From NCBI GenBank assembly GCA_045047105.1, contig JASFYQ010000016.1:16808-80807 (forward strand): a DNA stretch of 64,000 nucleotides. Reading direction: 5' to 3'. Of this stretch, positions 26,538 to 37,600 are shown one piece after another (position 1 is the stretch's first letter; every line of letters starts with the position of its first letter). A program made the translations under genes and the position numbers. This DNA comes from JADGAU01 sp045047105 (GTDB lineage: Bacteria > Pseudomonadota > Gammaproteobacteria > GRL18). The notes beneath the pieces were generated by a model, which was not told where the DNA came from, searched no databases, and saw only the letters and a list, made by a program, of their open reading frames with translations.

Positions 26538-28661
26538 ATGACAATTGAAGAAGTACCCATAACCGCTGAAGAATACGATAAAATTTTTGATATTCAACAA
26601 CAAATTTTAGAAATGATTGCTTCACATGGTAAAACATCTGTGGTACTTAATAAATTATGTACAATTGCAGAAAGTTTATTAGCTAATTCTGCAGCATCTA
26701 TTATGATACTTGATAAAGAAACAGGGCTTTTAAATGTACTCTCAGCACCATCAGTTCCACAATCAGGTCATGATGCCTTGTCAAAATTACAACCTGGACT
26801 GGGTGGTGGTTCATGTGGAAATGCCGTTTTTCATAATGAAGCTCAATTTGTATTAAATACATTTGAAGATATTCGCTGGGAAAATTTGCGTCATATTGCT
26901 AAAGACTTTAATCTTTGCTCCTGTTGGTCTATGCCTATCCGTGATGAAAATAAAAAACCTATTGGCTCATTTGCTCTATCTTCCTTTGAACATCGTTCCC
27001 CAGCACCATTTCATAGAAAAATACTGGAAATTGGAGCGGCAATTATAAGCATTGTGTTAAAAAATGAAGCAGATGAAAATCGTATTCAGTTATTTTCTAA
27101 AGCTTTGCAAAATGCATCAGAAGGTATTCTTATAACGGATAAACATAATTTAATTATTGAAGTTAACCCAGCTTTTGAAAAAATATATGGCTATAAAGAA
27201 GCGGATGTTATAAATAAAAATCCAGGTATATTATCAGCAAATAAGTATCAGGATGTTTTTTGTAAAGATATATGGGAACAGGTTAGAAATACTTCTAAGT
27301 GGAGTGGCGAAATTGTTAATAAACGTGCAGATGGTCTAGAAATTACTCAGTGGACAAGCATAAGTACCATTTATAATGAAAATCATAAAATACAGAATTT
27401 TATTGCTATTTTTACTGACTTAACTGAGCTAAAAAATACCCAGAAGCAAATTGAACACATGGCATTTCATGACTCAATTACTGGGCTATACAATAAAACC
27501 TATCTAGAACATCTTATTAAATCGGATAAAAAATTTACTTTAATTTTACTTAATATTAATAATTTTAGTTATATAAACACTGCCTATGGTTTTGATTTTG
27601 GTGATAAACTTTTAATTTATATTGCGGAGCTATTAAAAAATAACTTTCAATCCTATAGTACTCATAGGCTAAATTCCGATGAATTTGCTTTTCTTTTTGA
27701 AGAAAAACTAGATATTAAAAAATGCATTCAAGAAATTCAAAATTTTTGGTATAACACGACAATACAACTTGAGCAGGTGAGTTTAAATATTTCTTTTACT
27801 TATGGGGCAGCCTCTGGCAATAAATCTCTGCTGCGTAATAGTGCTCTGGCTCTAAAGCAGGCCAAGGAAAATGGTAAAAATCGGTTTCATATTTTTAATC
27901 AGGATCAAGACTCACTAGACCATAATCATCGAAAATCCTTTATTGCATCCAATAACACTTTGCATCGCGCTTTAGAAGAAGATCAACTGGTGCCATTTTT
28001 TCAGGGTATTTATAATAATAAAACCCATAAAATAACTAAATTTGAAGCCCTGGTTCGGATAAAACAGCAGGGTAAAATTATCTCTCCCGCTGAATTTCTT
28101 GAACCTGCACTTCTTTCTGGTTTGTTACCTGAAATAACTCGGATAATGATTGATAAAAGTTTTAAAATAATGGCAGATAATAGTTATATTTTTTCAATTA
28201 ATATTACTGAAGATGATTTAAGTCGTAATTATATAATTGACTATTTAGCTAAAAAACTTATTGAATATGATATTGATCCGCAGCGGGTGATATTAGAAAT
28301 ATTAGAAGGTGTTAGTTCTACGGGTAAACAGAATCATATTAAACAATTAAACTTATTAAAAAGTAATGGTTTTGCTATCGCTATTGATGACTTTGGTACA
28401 GAGTATTCAAATTTTGAAAGGATACTGGATCTGGATATTGATTATCTAAAAATTGATGCAAAATATATTAAGGATATTGATAGCAATCCTAAAAGTTATG
28501 AAATAACCCGCGCAATAGCTTTTTTTGCTAATAATGCGGGTATTCCCTGTATTGCTGAATTTGTTCATAACGCGTCGGTTCAAAAAATTATAGCAGAGTT
28601 AGATATTGCTTACTCACAGGGGTATTATTTTTCAGAACCTAATCAATATTTACCAGCTTAA
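26538..28661 (+). CDS. GAF-PAS-GGDEF-EAL c-di-GMP protein with degenerate GGDEF
   Basis: A 707-residue soluble protein with no membrane segment. Order: GAF (about 20-165, with GGGSCGNAVFHNE), PAS (185-300), GGDEF-like (310-460) and EAL (475-700). The signature GGDEF is NSDEF (379-383), so cyclase activity is unlikely. The EAL part looks intact: FEALVR, INITEDDL, LEILEG, IAIDDFGTEYSNF and DYLKIDAKYI. It is probably a c-di-GMP phosphodiesterase with a GAF/PAS-sensed signal. It is divergent from a small lipoprotein, with 270 bp between them. Confidence 0.88.
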   Translation: MTIEEVPITAEEYDKIFDIQQQILEMIASHGKTSVVLNKLCTIAESLLANSAASIMILDKETGLLNVLSAPSVPQSGHDALSKLQPGLGGGSCGNAVFHNEAQFVLNTFEDIRWENLRHIAKDFNLCSCWSMPIRDENKKPIGSFALSSFEHRSPAPFHRKILEIGAAIISIVLKNEADENRIQLFSKALQNASEGILITDKHNLIIEVNPAFEKIYGYKEADVINKNPGILSANKYQDVFCKDIWEQVRNTSKWSGEIVNKRADGLEITQWTSISTIYNENHKIQNFIAIFTDLTELKNTQKQIEHMAFHDSITGLYNKTYLEHLIKSDKKFTLILLNINNFSYINTAYGFDFGDKLLIYIAELLKNNFQSYSTHRLNSDEFAFLFEEKLDIKKCIQEIQNFWYNTTIQLEQVSLNISFTYGAASGNKSLLRNSALALKQAKENGKNRFHIFNQDQDSLDHNHRKSFIASNNTLHRALEEDQLVPFFQGIYNNKTHKITKFEALVRIKQQGKIISPAEFLEPALLSGLLPEITRIMIDKSFKIMADNSYIFSINITEDDLSRNYIIDYLAKKLIEYDIDPQRVILEILEGVSSTGKQNHIKQLNLLKSNGFAIAIDDFGTEYSNFERILDLDIDYLKIDAKYIKDIDSNPKSYEITRAIAFFANNAGIPCIAEFVHNASVQKIIAELDIAYSQGYYFSEPNQYLPA

Positions 28662-29230
28662 CTATTAAATTTATCCACTTCATTTCCCCAATGATCCCAT
28701 CCAGCAATAGTCTGCCTGGCAAAAAGTTCAATTTTTTGAACCTCTCCAAATAATGTATCTATACGTTCTCTTGCTTCTATAGGTTTTCTGGAATGCTTGC
28801 GTTTGCCCTGATCATTGGTTTCTATAATTTGATTAATACCACGGTTTTTTATGTCATTAGCAACAGTGACTTTGCCTCGAGTGGCTAATAAACAAATTTC
28901 TGCATTAGAGCGAGTATAATTCCCTCCACCAATGGAATAATTGCCATTAGCGTATTTTTTTACCCAGGTGAATGCCACTGTTTTGTAGGTGAACCCCCAA
29001 GCATTTACCAGCTCTAATGATTCAGCTAAAAGAGGATAGGTTGCCCACATTAATAAAAAGCAGGGATCGTCTGCTATTTTATCAATAAAGCCCCTCATTT
29101 CTATTAACTCTTTTTGTTTCATGGTGGGATAATGATTAATTGCTGCACCATTAGATTTTTTATTATTGTAATGCCAAGGTGGATCGCAATAGATTACTCT
29201 ATAGCTTTTATCGGGTATATTGTTAATCAT
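28658..29230 (-). CDS. MT-A70-family adenine methyltransferase (orphan)
   Basis: A 190-residue enzyme with the catalytic motif DPPW (VIYCDPPWHYNN) in an early position and a late SAM-binding region ending in RQTIAGWDHWGNE. These are the MT-A70 family hallmarks; bacterial members methylate adenine N6 in DNA, often in prophages. The start is taken at ATG 29230; a GTG at 29290 would add 20 unconserved residues. The last codons overlap the stop of the convergent GAF-EAL gene by 4 bp. No restriction enzyme is adjacent, so it is an orphan methylase. Target site unknown. Confidence 0.82.
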   Translation of the reverse strand: MINNIPDKSYRVIYCDPPWHYNNKKSNGAAINHYPTMKQKELIEMRGFIDKIADDPCFLLMWATYPLLAESLELVNAWGFTYKTVAFTWVKKYANGNYSIGGGNYTRSNAEICLLATRGKVTVANDIKNRGINQIIETNDQGKRKHSRKPIEARERIDTLFGEVQKIELFARQTIAGWDHWGNEVDKFNS

Positions 29231-29336
29231 GCTGTATAAAATTGTAAGAATTAAATTTTGAGGTTGTTGATATCGCAGGTATAATAACACAATTATTTAA
29301 TTCCATAATGGAACAAAATTAATTACAGGTATAAAT

Positions 29337-29648
29337 ATGAGCAGGCATCAACTAATTGAAGATAAATTAAAACAACAATTTTCGCCCAGTTTTTTACAGG
29401 TTGAAAATGAAACTCAGAATCACAATGTTCCACCTGATTCAGAATCACACTTTAAAGTATTATTGGTAAGTGAGGATTTTAAAGATAAATCCCTGATTCA
29501 AAGACATCGTATGGTTAATCAATGCCTGGCAGATGAGTTAAAAAATGCCATCCATGCGCTGGCTATGCATACCTTTACTGCTTCGGAATGGGAAGAGCGT
29601 GAATTTAAAGAAATGAAATCACCACCTTGTCACGGTGGTAGTAAATAA
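29337..29648 (+). CDS. bolA: BolA family protein
   Basis: A 103-residue BolA protein, linked to iron-sulfur cluster handling together with monothiol glutaredoxins, and to cell shape. The KVLLVSEDFKDKSLIQRHRMVN segment with the conserved RHR and the late TFTASEWEER are diagnostic. The C-terminus SPPCHGGSK carries the extra Cys typical of the longer BolA type. It starts a run with a thioredoxin and hemH. Confidence 0.92.
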   Translation: MSRHQLIEDKLKQQFSPSFLQVENETQNHNVPPDSESHFKVLLVSEDFKDKSLIQRHRMVNQCLADELKNAIHALAMHTFTASEWEEREFKEMKSPPCHGGSK

Positions 29649-29670
29649 TTTTTAAACTAAAGGAACATTT

Positions 29671-30060
29671 ATGACAACAATTAATGTAGTAATCGATGAA
29701 TTTGAAGATTTAATTACTAAAAACGATTTTGTAATTATTGATTTTTGGGCTCCCTGGTGTGGTCCTTGTAAATCATTTGCTCCAATATACGAAGAATTAT
29801 CTGAAAAATATCCGGATCTGGTCTTTGCTAAAGTAAATACTGAAGAACAACAGGAATTAGCGGGCAGTTTTAATATTCGTTCCATCCCAACTTTAATGAT
29901 TATGCGCGAGCAGGTTATTTTATTTTCAGAAGCAGGGGCTTTACAGGCTTCGCAATTGGAAGAGGTTATTGTTCAGGCACAGTCATTAGATATGGATCAA
30001 GTGCGTAAAGAAGTTGCAGAACAACATGCAGAACAACAACAGGAAAAAGAAGCGCAATAA
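29671..30060 (+). CDS. Thioredoxin
   Basis: A 129-residue thioredoxin with the canonical active site WCGPC (Cys30, Cys33) and the cis-proline segment IRSIPTLMIMR. It reduces protein disulfides in the cytoplasm. The last about 20 residues form an Ala/Glu/Gln extension (AEQHAEQQQEKEAQ) beyond the usual about 108-residue fold. The stop codon is directly followed by the hemH ATG. Confidence 0.9.
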   Translation: MTTINVVIDEFEDLITKNDFVIIDFWAPWCGPCKSFAPIYEELSEKYPDLVFAKVNTEEQQELAGSFNIRSIPTLMIMREQVILFSEAGALQASQLEEVIVQAQSLDMDQVRKEVAEQHAEQQQEKEAQ

Positions 30061-31068
30061 ATGAAAAATAATAGCAAAACAGGTGTTTTACTGGTTAATT
30101 TAGGTACTCCAGATGCACCTGATGCTGCTTCTATCCGCCGCTTTCTTAGAGAATTTTTATCTGACCCCAGAGTAGTTGAAATTCCAAGAATAATATGGAT
30201 GTTAATCCTACATCTTTTTGTACTGCCTTTTCGCCCCCCTAAATTGGTAAAAGCCTATCAGGCTATTTGGACAGAGGATGGCTCGCCACTATTGTCTATT
30301 GCTTATAAGCAACAAAAAAAATTAGAGCAACTTGCGCCAGATTATTTGTTTGCCACGGCTATGTGTTATGGCAATCCATCAATTAGATCTGCATTAGATA
30401 ATTTTAAAAAAAACAATATTGATAAATTATTAATTCTGCCCTTATATCCACAATACTCTGGCTCTACCAGTGCGGCAATATTTGATGTAATTAGCAATCA
30501 ATTGCAACAATGGCGAAATATTCCTGAGCTGAGAATGATTAAGGATTATCACAACCATCCTTTGTATATTCAAGCGCTTGCTAGCTCAATAGAGCAGCAT
30601 TGGAATAATAATTCAGAGCAGTCTAAAAATAGTGAAAACATAATAAATAATAAAGCGCACTTATTAATGTCTTTTCATGGTATCCCTATTGATTATTGTA
30701 AAAAAGGTGACCCCTACGATAAGCATTGCCAGCAAACCGCTCGTTTATTAGCAAAGGCTTTACAGCTTAGCGATAATCAATGGACACTTTCTTATCAGTC
30801 TTTATTTGGTAAAGCGGAATGGTTAAAACCTTATACCAATATTACTTTAAAACAAATGCCAGATCAGGGTATAAATACGCTGGATGTTATTTGCCCGGGA
30901 TTTAGTAATGATTGTTTAGAAACGCTGGAAGAAATAAAAGTTGAGAATAAAGAAATTTTTATCAGTGCTGGCGGTGAAGATTATAATTATATTTCTGCAT
31001 TAAATGATAGTGATAATCATATTAAAATGATTCTTGAATTAATTAAACAGCATAGTCAGGGCTGGTAA
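30061..31068 (+). CDS. hemH: Ferrochelatase
   Basis: Inserts Fe2+ into protoporphyrin IX, the last step of haem synthesis. It has 335 residues. GVLLVNLGTPDAP at the N-terminus, the active-site His in MSFHGIP and the CPGFSNDCLETLEEI motif with the conserved Glu are all present. It begins on the base after the thioredoxin stop, so translation is likely coupled. It is convergent with glnD, 33 bp away. Confidence 0.95.
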   Translation: MKNNSKTGVLLVNLGTPDAPDAASIRRFLREFLSDPRVVEIPRIIWMLILHLFVLPFRPPKLVKAYQAIWTEDGSPLLSIAYKQQKKLEQLAPDYLFATAMCYGNPSIRSALDNFKKNNIDKLLILPLYPQYSGSTSAAIFDVISNQLQQWRNIPELRMIKDYHNHPLYIQALASSIEQHWNNNSEQSKNSENIINNKAHLLMSFHGIPIDYCKKGDPYDKHCQQTARLLAKALQLSDNQWTLSYQSLFGKAEWLKPYTNITLKQMPDQGINTLDVICPGFSNDCLETLEEIKVENKEIFISAGGEDYNYISALNDSDNHIKMILELIKQHSQGW

Positions 31069-31101
31069 ATCTTGCCCCTATAATACTCTTGCTATGCTTG
31101 G

Positions 31102-33777
31102 CTAAGTAGTTTTATCCAGGGCTTCAATAATTGAGAGCTCTAATCTTTTTAGCCATTCAAAATCAGTAATAATCTGGTTATCATGATCCGTTATATAAAA
31201 AATATCTTCCACTTTTTCTCCAAAAGTAGAGATTTTGGTATTAACCAGATGAATGTTGTGCTGAATTAATACATGACCAATTTTAGATAATAGGTAAGGG
31301 CGGTTGGATGCAGTAACATTCATAATAGTCAGATTGTTCTCTAGGTCTTCATTAAAATCTACTTTAGTATTCATAGAAAACTGTTTTAAAACGCGAGTTA
31401 ACCGGTGGTTATCATTAATTAAATTAAACTCATCACAACTGAGTTGCTGGAATAATTTTGTTTGAATATTAGTTAAGCGGTCCTGTTCTGTAATAGCCTG
31501 TTGTTGTTCATTTAAAATGTGGTAGGTATGTAAAATATAGGTGTTTTGAGTGCGATAGGTGCTTACTTCAGTTACATCGAGTGCCATTTTTGAAAGTACT
31601 GAAGTGACTAGAGTAAAAATATGGGTTTTATTTTCCATATAAATCAGAATTTCTGTACTGCCTTTACTCTCTGCATTTCGTAGTAGTACCAACGGTTGCT
31701 GTTTGCTGGTTTCATTGGCCTGATGTTCAATAATACTGCCCGTATGTATAACTATTTCTTCAACACTATGTTGTAAAAAATAATCCTTGGGTAATAATGC
31801 CCATAAGTTATTAAAATCTTTTTTATGGTAATTTTTAGCTAATAATAATTGACTTGCTTTTTCTCTATTTTGGTCAATTTGTTCAATGGGATTATTTAAG
31901 CCCTGTCCCAATGCATGTTTGGTTAAATTATATAAGTCTATTAACAATGAATCCTTCCAGGAGTTCCAGACTTTAGGACTGGTGGCACGAATATCCGCAA
32001 CGGTTAATAAATAAAGATAATTGAGGTGATTTATATCGCGCATTTTTATTGCAAAATCATGAATAACCTGAGGATCACCCAAATCTTTACGCTGGGCTGT
32101 CATAGACATTTCCAGATGATTTCTTACCAGCCAGCTTACTAAACGGATATCGTTACTGCTCAAATCGTGCAATTGGCAAAACTGCTCTGCTTCAGCAGCG
32201 CCAATTATTGAGTGATTTCCTCCCCGACCTTTACCAATATCATGAAATATGGCAGCAATATATAATAATTCAGCTTTAGGTATTAGTTTAAATAGTGAAC
32301 TGGAAAGAGGTAATTCAGAGTCACATTTTTTAACACTTAAGCGGCGTACATTACGTAATACTCTTAAAGTGTGTTCGTCCACTGTATAAGCATGATATAG
32401 GTCATGCTGCATTTGACCTACTATTTGTTTAAATGCAGGGATGTATTCTGCTAAAACTCCATAGCGGTTCATTCTTCGTACTTGTTTGGTTATGCCTGAT
32501 TTTTGTTTGAGTATTTCTATAAATAGTGAGCGACAGCGTAAATCCTTTCTAAAGGTATCATCAATTAAATATCTATGGTTTCTAATCAAACGTATGGTGC
32601 TGGCTCTAACGCCTTTAATTTGTGGGTTTTCTGCCAGAATTAAAAAAACCTCTAATAATGCAAAAGGATAAAAAGAAAAAACATTCGGGTTACAGGTTGT
32701 TAAATAATTTTTATAAATCATAAAACGTTTATTTATCTTAATTGGATGGTTGTCCACATCTTTATAAATAATTGCCTCACTAAAATATTGTAATAATATT
32801 TCATTGAGTCGTTCTAGCTCCATTACCGTTTGGTAATATTTACCCATAAACTGTTCAACAGCCAGTTGTTCGTCATTATCCTGGTAACCAAATTGCTCAG
32901 CTAGATCACGTTGATAATCAAATAATAATCGATCTTCTCGACGGTTTCTTATAATGTGAAGTGCAAAGCGAATTTTCCATAAAAAAGCCTGTCCTGCTTC
33001 TAATTGTGCATACTCTTCTGCAGTAATAAATTTATAGGTGACTAATTCTTTAAAGGTATGGGCTTTAAAATGGCGTTTGGCAATCCAGCCTATAATTTGA
33101 ATATCACGTAAGCCACCAGGGCCTTCTTTTATATTTGGCTCAAGATTATAGGCGGTGCCATTGTATTTTAGATGGCGTTGCTGTTGCTCGTCCATTTTGG
33201 CACAGAAAAAGTCCTTAGTGTTCCATATTTTTTCTGGTTCAATTTGTTCTTTTAATAAAAAGAATAAATTCTTATTTCCCGTAATATAACGAGACTCCAT
33301 TAAATTACTGATAATAGTAATATCATTTTTAGCTTCACTCACACATTCATCTATAGTGCGAACCGATTGACCTAGATCCAGCCCAATATCCCATAATAAA
33401 GTAATAAACTGTTGTAGTTTTTCTGCTAATTTTGAGTTTTTTTCGGTTTGTTCAAGTAGGCTGGTATCAGTATGTAATATTAAAATATCGATATCACTAT
33501 AAGGATGTAATTCGCCACGTCCATAACCTCCAACTGCGGCTAAAGCAACGTCATGTTGCCCCATTTGGAAAAAATTCCAACATAGCCTTAAAATTTCATC
33601 CATTGCATTAGAGCGGTCATGCACCAGGTGAATTATGTTCTGACCATTAATAAATTGCTCTGATTGAAGCTGATTAATATCCTTTATAGCCTGTTTAAAT
33701 AAACTGATAGGTGAAGAATCATTATCCTTTAGTTGTATTGATAGTTGTTCACTATCAATTAAGCTGGCATGTTGCAT
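31102..33777 (-). CDS. glnD: PII uridylyltransferase / uridylyl-removing enzyme
   Basis: A nitrogen sensor that adds UMP to PII proteins when glutamine is low and removes it when high. It has 891 residues. The nucleotidyltransferase motif GGYGRGELHPYSDIDILIL is near residue 80, the HD hydrolase motif is HDIGKGRGGNHS, and two C-terminal ACT domains (about 700-770 and 810-885) bind glutamine. It is the third gene of mfd-map-glnD. Confidence 0.95.
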   Translation of the reverse strand: MQHASLIDSEQLSIQLKDNDSSPISLFKQAIKDINQLQSEQFINGQNIIHLVHDRSNAMDEILRLCWNFFQMGQHDVALAAVGGYGRGELHPYSDIDILILHTDTSLLEQTEKNSKLAEKLQQFITLLWDIGLDLGQSVRTIDECVSEAKNDITIISNLMESRYITGNKNLFFLLKEQIEPEKIWNTKDFFCAKMDEQQQRHLKYNGTAYNLEPNIKEGPGGLRDIQIIGWIAKRHFKAHTFKELVTYKFITAEEYAQLEAGQAFLWKIRFALHIIRNRREDRLLFDYQRDLAEQFGYQDNDEQLAVEQFMGKYYQTVMELERLNEILLQYFSEAIIYKDVDNHPIKINKRFMIYKNYLTTCNPNVFSFYPFALLEVFLILAENPQIKGVRASTIRLIRNHRYLIDDTFRKDLRCRSLFIEILKQKSGITKQVRRMNRYGVLAEYIPAFKQIVGQMQHDLYHAYTVDEHTLRVLRNVRRLSVKKCDSELPLSSSLFKLIPKAELLYIAAIFHDIGKGRGGNHSIIGAAEAEQFCQLHDLSSNDIRLVSWLVRNHLEMSMTAQRKDLGDPQVIHDFAIKMRDINHLNYLYLLTVADIRATSPKVWNSWKDSLLIDLYNLTKHALGQGLNNPIEQIDQNREKASQLLLAKNYHKKDFNNLWALLPKDYFLQHSVEEIVIHTGSIIEHQANETSKQQPLVLLRNAESKGSTEILIYMENKTHIFTLVTSVLSKMALDVTEVSTYRTQNTYILHTYHILNEQQQAITEQDRLTNIQTKLFQQLSCDEFNLINDNHRLTRVLKQFSMNTKVDFNEDLENNLTIMNVTASNRPYLLSKIGHVLIQHNIHLVNTKISTFGEKVEDIFYITDHDNQIITDFEWLKRLELSIIEALDKTT

Positions 33778-33822
33778 ATTAATCTCAATTTTATTGTGGG
33801 TAGGATGGGACTAGTTTATATA

Positions 33823-34572
33823 TTATTGGGTAAGGATATCAAATCCTGAGTCTGTGACTAAAATAGTATGTTCCCATTGTGCAGAGAGGCTTCTGTCTTT
33901 TGTTACTACGGTCCATTTATCGGGTAGTACTTTTAGGTGTCTTTTGCCTAAATTTACCATTGGTTCAATGGTAAATGTCATGCCTGGCTCTAAAATAACT
34001 CCCGTGTCTTTGTCAGCATAATGAATAACCTGTGGTTCATCATGAAATTTTTCGCCAATGCCATGACCACAATATTCTCTTACTATTGAGCATTTTTGTT
34101 GTGTCGCGTATTTTTCAATAGCACGACCAATATTTGCAAGCTCTTGCCCAGGTCTTACTTGTTCCATGCCAATTTGCAGGCAATCATAACTGATTTGAAT
34201 AATACGCTGGCCTTTTATGGTTGCTTCGCCGACATTAAACATGCGACTGGTATCACCATGAAAAGCATCTTTTATAACCGTAATATCAATATTAATAATA
34301 TCACCTTTTTTTAGTTTTTTATCACTGGGAATACCATGACAAATCTGATGATTAACTGAAGTACATATGGATTTTGGAAAGCCATGATAATTGAGCGGGG
34401 CAGGGATGGTATGCTGGGTATTAACCATAAAATCATGGCAAATACTATCCAGCTCCTCGGTGGTCACTCCAACTTGTACATAGGGAGTTATCATGTCTAA
34501 TACATCAGCAGCTAGTTTACCTGCTATACGCATTTTTTTTATTTGTTGTTCATTTTTAATTGGTATACTCAT
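33823..34572 (-). CDS. map: Methionine aminopeptidase type I
   Basis: Removes the initiator Met from new proteins. It has 249 residues from the ATG at 34572; the in-frame GTG at 34611 lies inside mfd and adds nothing conserved. The five metal ligands are visible: Asp in NIDITV, Asp in HGDTSR, His in CGHGIG, Glu in TIEPMVN and Glu in QWEHTIL. It lies 29 bp after mfd and 45 bp before glnD. Confidence 0.95.
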   Translation of the reverse strand: MSIPIKNEQQIKKMRIAGKLAADVLDMITPYVQVGVTTEELDSICHDFMVNTQHTIPAPLNYHGFPKSICTSVNHQICHGIPSDKKLKKGDIINIDITVIKDAFHGDTSRMFNVGEATIKGQRIIQISYDCLQIGMEQVRPGQELANIGRAIEKYATQQKCSIVREYCGHGIGEKFHDEPQVIHYADKDTGVILEPGMTFTIEPMVNLGKRHLKVLPDKWTVVTKDRSLSAQWEHTILVTDSGFDILTQ

Positions 34573-34601
34573 TAGGATATTATAAATAGTGTTAGGTGCT
34601 T

Positions 34602-37600
34602 TTAAAAGCACTCATTGATTAAGTGATTTAAATAATCTATGCGTTTAGAGCTATCAGGAACACGTTCTAATAGTTTTAACTTATTATTGCCATCTAATTT
34701 AAATTTATTGGGCTTGTTCTGGATCAGTGAAATTATTTTCATTGGATCAATATTGGGTGTATCTTCAAAAACAATTCTGCCACCCAGATCAGAAAAACTT
34801 ATTTCACAAATCCCCAATGGGCTTGCTTTTAATCTTAGCGATGTCACACTAAATAGCGTTTTTATTTGATCGGGCAATAAGCCAAATCGGTCAATCATTT
34901 CTACTTGTAAGTCTTTTAGGCCCAGATCATCTGTGGCATTGGCAATACGTTTGTACATAATCAGGCGATTATGTACATCAGGTAAATAGTCATCGGGTAT
35001 TAAAGCGGCTGCACCTAAATCAATTTCAGTACCCATGCTGGTATTTAGATCCAAATCAGGCTCTTTACCCTCTTTTAACGATTTTACTGCCCGCTCTAAT
35101 AAGTCAGTATACAGGGTAAATCCAATTTCCTGCATTTGTCCACTTTGGCCTTCACCTAAAAGCTCTCCCGCTCCACGAATTTCAAGGTCGTGGGTGGCAA
35201 GAGTAAATCCAGCTCCTAAGTCTTCTATTGATTCAATAGCTTCTAGTCGTTTAATTGCATCCGCAGTCATTAATTTTTTACCGGGGACGGTTAAATAAGC
35301 ATAAGCTCGGTGATGGGAGCGCCCAACACGACCTCGCAATTGGTATAACTGGGCTAAACCAAAACGATCGGCTCGCTCTATAACTATAGTATTTGCAGTT
35401 GGTATATCAATACCCGTTTCAATAATTGTGGTGCAAACTAAAATATTAAAACGTTGGTGATAAAAATCGCTCATTACACGCTCTAATTGTGACTCATGCA
35501 TTTGGCCATGGGCTACTTCAATTTTAGCCTCAGGTAATAATTCTGATAATTCACGGGCACGTTTTTCAATAGTGTCTACTTTGTTATGTAATACAAATAC
35601 CTGTCCACCACGCATTAATTCACGATGGCAGGCTTCACGGATAGTATCGTTGCTCCATTGCTGTACAAAGGTCTTAATTGCCAGACGTTTAGCCGGGGGA
35701 GTAGCAATAATTGAAAAATCTCGAATTCCTGCTAATGACATATTCAGGGTACGTGGAATTGGAGTAGCTGTCATGGTTAAAATATCCACTTTGCTGCGGA
35801 ATTTTTTAAACTGTTCTTTTTGCCTTACCCCAAAACGATGCTCTTCATCAATAATTAATAAACCCAGATTATTAAATTTAATATTTTTTTGTAGCAGTTT
35901 ATGGGTGCCAATAATAATATCAATAGTACCCTTAAGTACCTCTTTTAGAATTAAAGTCTGTTCTTTGCTGCTTTGAAAGCGTGATAAGCCCGCTATTCTA
36001 ACGGGTAAATCTGCAAAACGGTCGCGAAAATTTTCGGTATGTTGCTGGCTTAAAAGTGTGGTAGGAACTAAGATGGCAACCTGTTTCCCCCCCTGGACTG
36101 CTACATAGGCTGCCCGCATAGCCACTTCGGTTTTACCAAAACCCACATCACCACAAATCAAGCGGTCCATAGGTTTAGAACCTGTCATATCATTAATGAC
36201 TTGCTCAATAGCCTGTTGTTGGTCAGGTGTTTCTTCAAATGGGAAAGCAGCACAGAACTGTTGATAGTCTATTTCATTAAGAGGGTATACATACCCTTGT
36301 TGAGCTTCACGTTTGGCATATATTTCAAGAAGCTCTGCTGCAACATCACGTATTTTTTCTTTGGCTTTACGTTTGGCTTTTTCCCATTGTCCAGAACCTA
36401 ATTTGTGTAATGGCGCAGTATCAGGGTTTGCTCCTGTATAACGACTAATAAGGTGTAATGAGGAAACGGGAACATACAGTTTATCTCCCCCCTGATATTC
36501 TAGCAGCAAAAATTCAGTAGCCTGATTTTCAATATCAATAATTTCTAAGCCCAGATAACGCCCCACACCATTATCTTCATGTACTACGGGAGCTCCAATC
36601 TGTAATTCTGCCAGGGTATTAATAATAACATCGTCATTAGCCGATTTGCTTTTTTTACGACGTCTGCGTTGCATTACCTGCTCACCATAAAGCTGGCTTT
36701 CAGTAATAATGAGCAATTGTTGATTATCCGCCATTTGCGGAGCTTCTAACATTAAACCTTTTTGTAAATAACCTATGCTAATTCCCAGAGTCTGGCCACT
36801 TACCATAAATTCTTTAAAGCTGTTAAAAACCTCAGGTTTTATTTTTTGAGGTTTGAGCAGCTCCAATAAAGATTCGCGTCTTCCAGCAGTTTCACATACA
36901 AATAATACTTTTCCGCAAGAGTTGTTTATTCGTTGTTTTAGCTTGGCTAAAGGCTCAGCCGTTTGGTTATCTATTTGAACGGGAGTTGGGACTTTACTAT
37001 TAAAATTAGTTACTCCCGTCTTGGCTTTATATTCAAAGGATTGATACACCACGCTATGCATAGAATTAAAACGATTAAATAATTGTTCAGTAGTTAAAAA
37101 TAAAACTTCAGGTGCTAGTAAGGGGCGAAAAATATCATGGCGATATTGTTCATATCTAAACTTAACATCATCAATAAAGCTTGTTGCACTGCTGTGTAAG
37201 TCCTGAAAATAACAGGCCAGAGTATTTTCAGGTAGATAATCAAATAAGCTGCTGGTTTGCTCAAAAAATAATGGCATATAGAATTCAATGCCGGCTGGAA
37301 AAACACCTTCAGACATATCAGAATAAATACTACTGGAAAGTAAATCTCCTCCAATTTTATCGCGATAATTTTGACGAAAGATTTCTATAGCTTGTTTTGA
37401 AGTAGGAAACTCTTTTGCAGGCATCATATGGATAAATTCAACTTCTGTCTCAGAGCGTTGAGTTTCAACATCAAAGGTTTTAATGGTTTCTAATTCATCA
37501 TCAAATAAGTCCAGACGATAGGGTTTTTTGCTGCCCATGGGGAAGATGTCAATTAAACTTCCTCGTACACTAAATTCACCGTGTTCATAAACGGTATTAA

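Noticed and set aside
31048..31098. Hairpin between hemH and glnD
   Set aside because: The AGCATAG/CTATGCT arms are separated by a long loop and no T tract follows; too weak to call a terminator.
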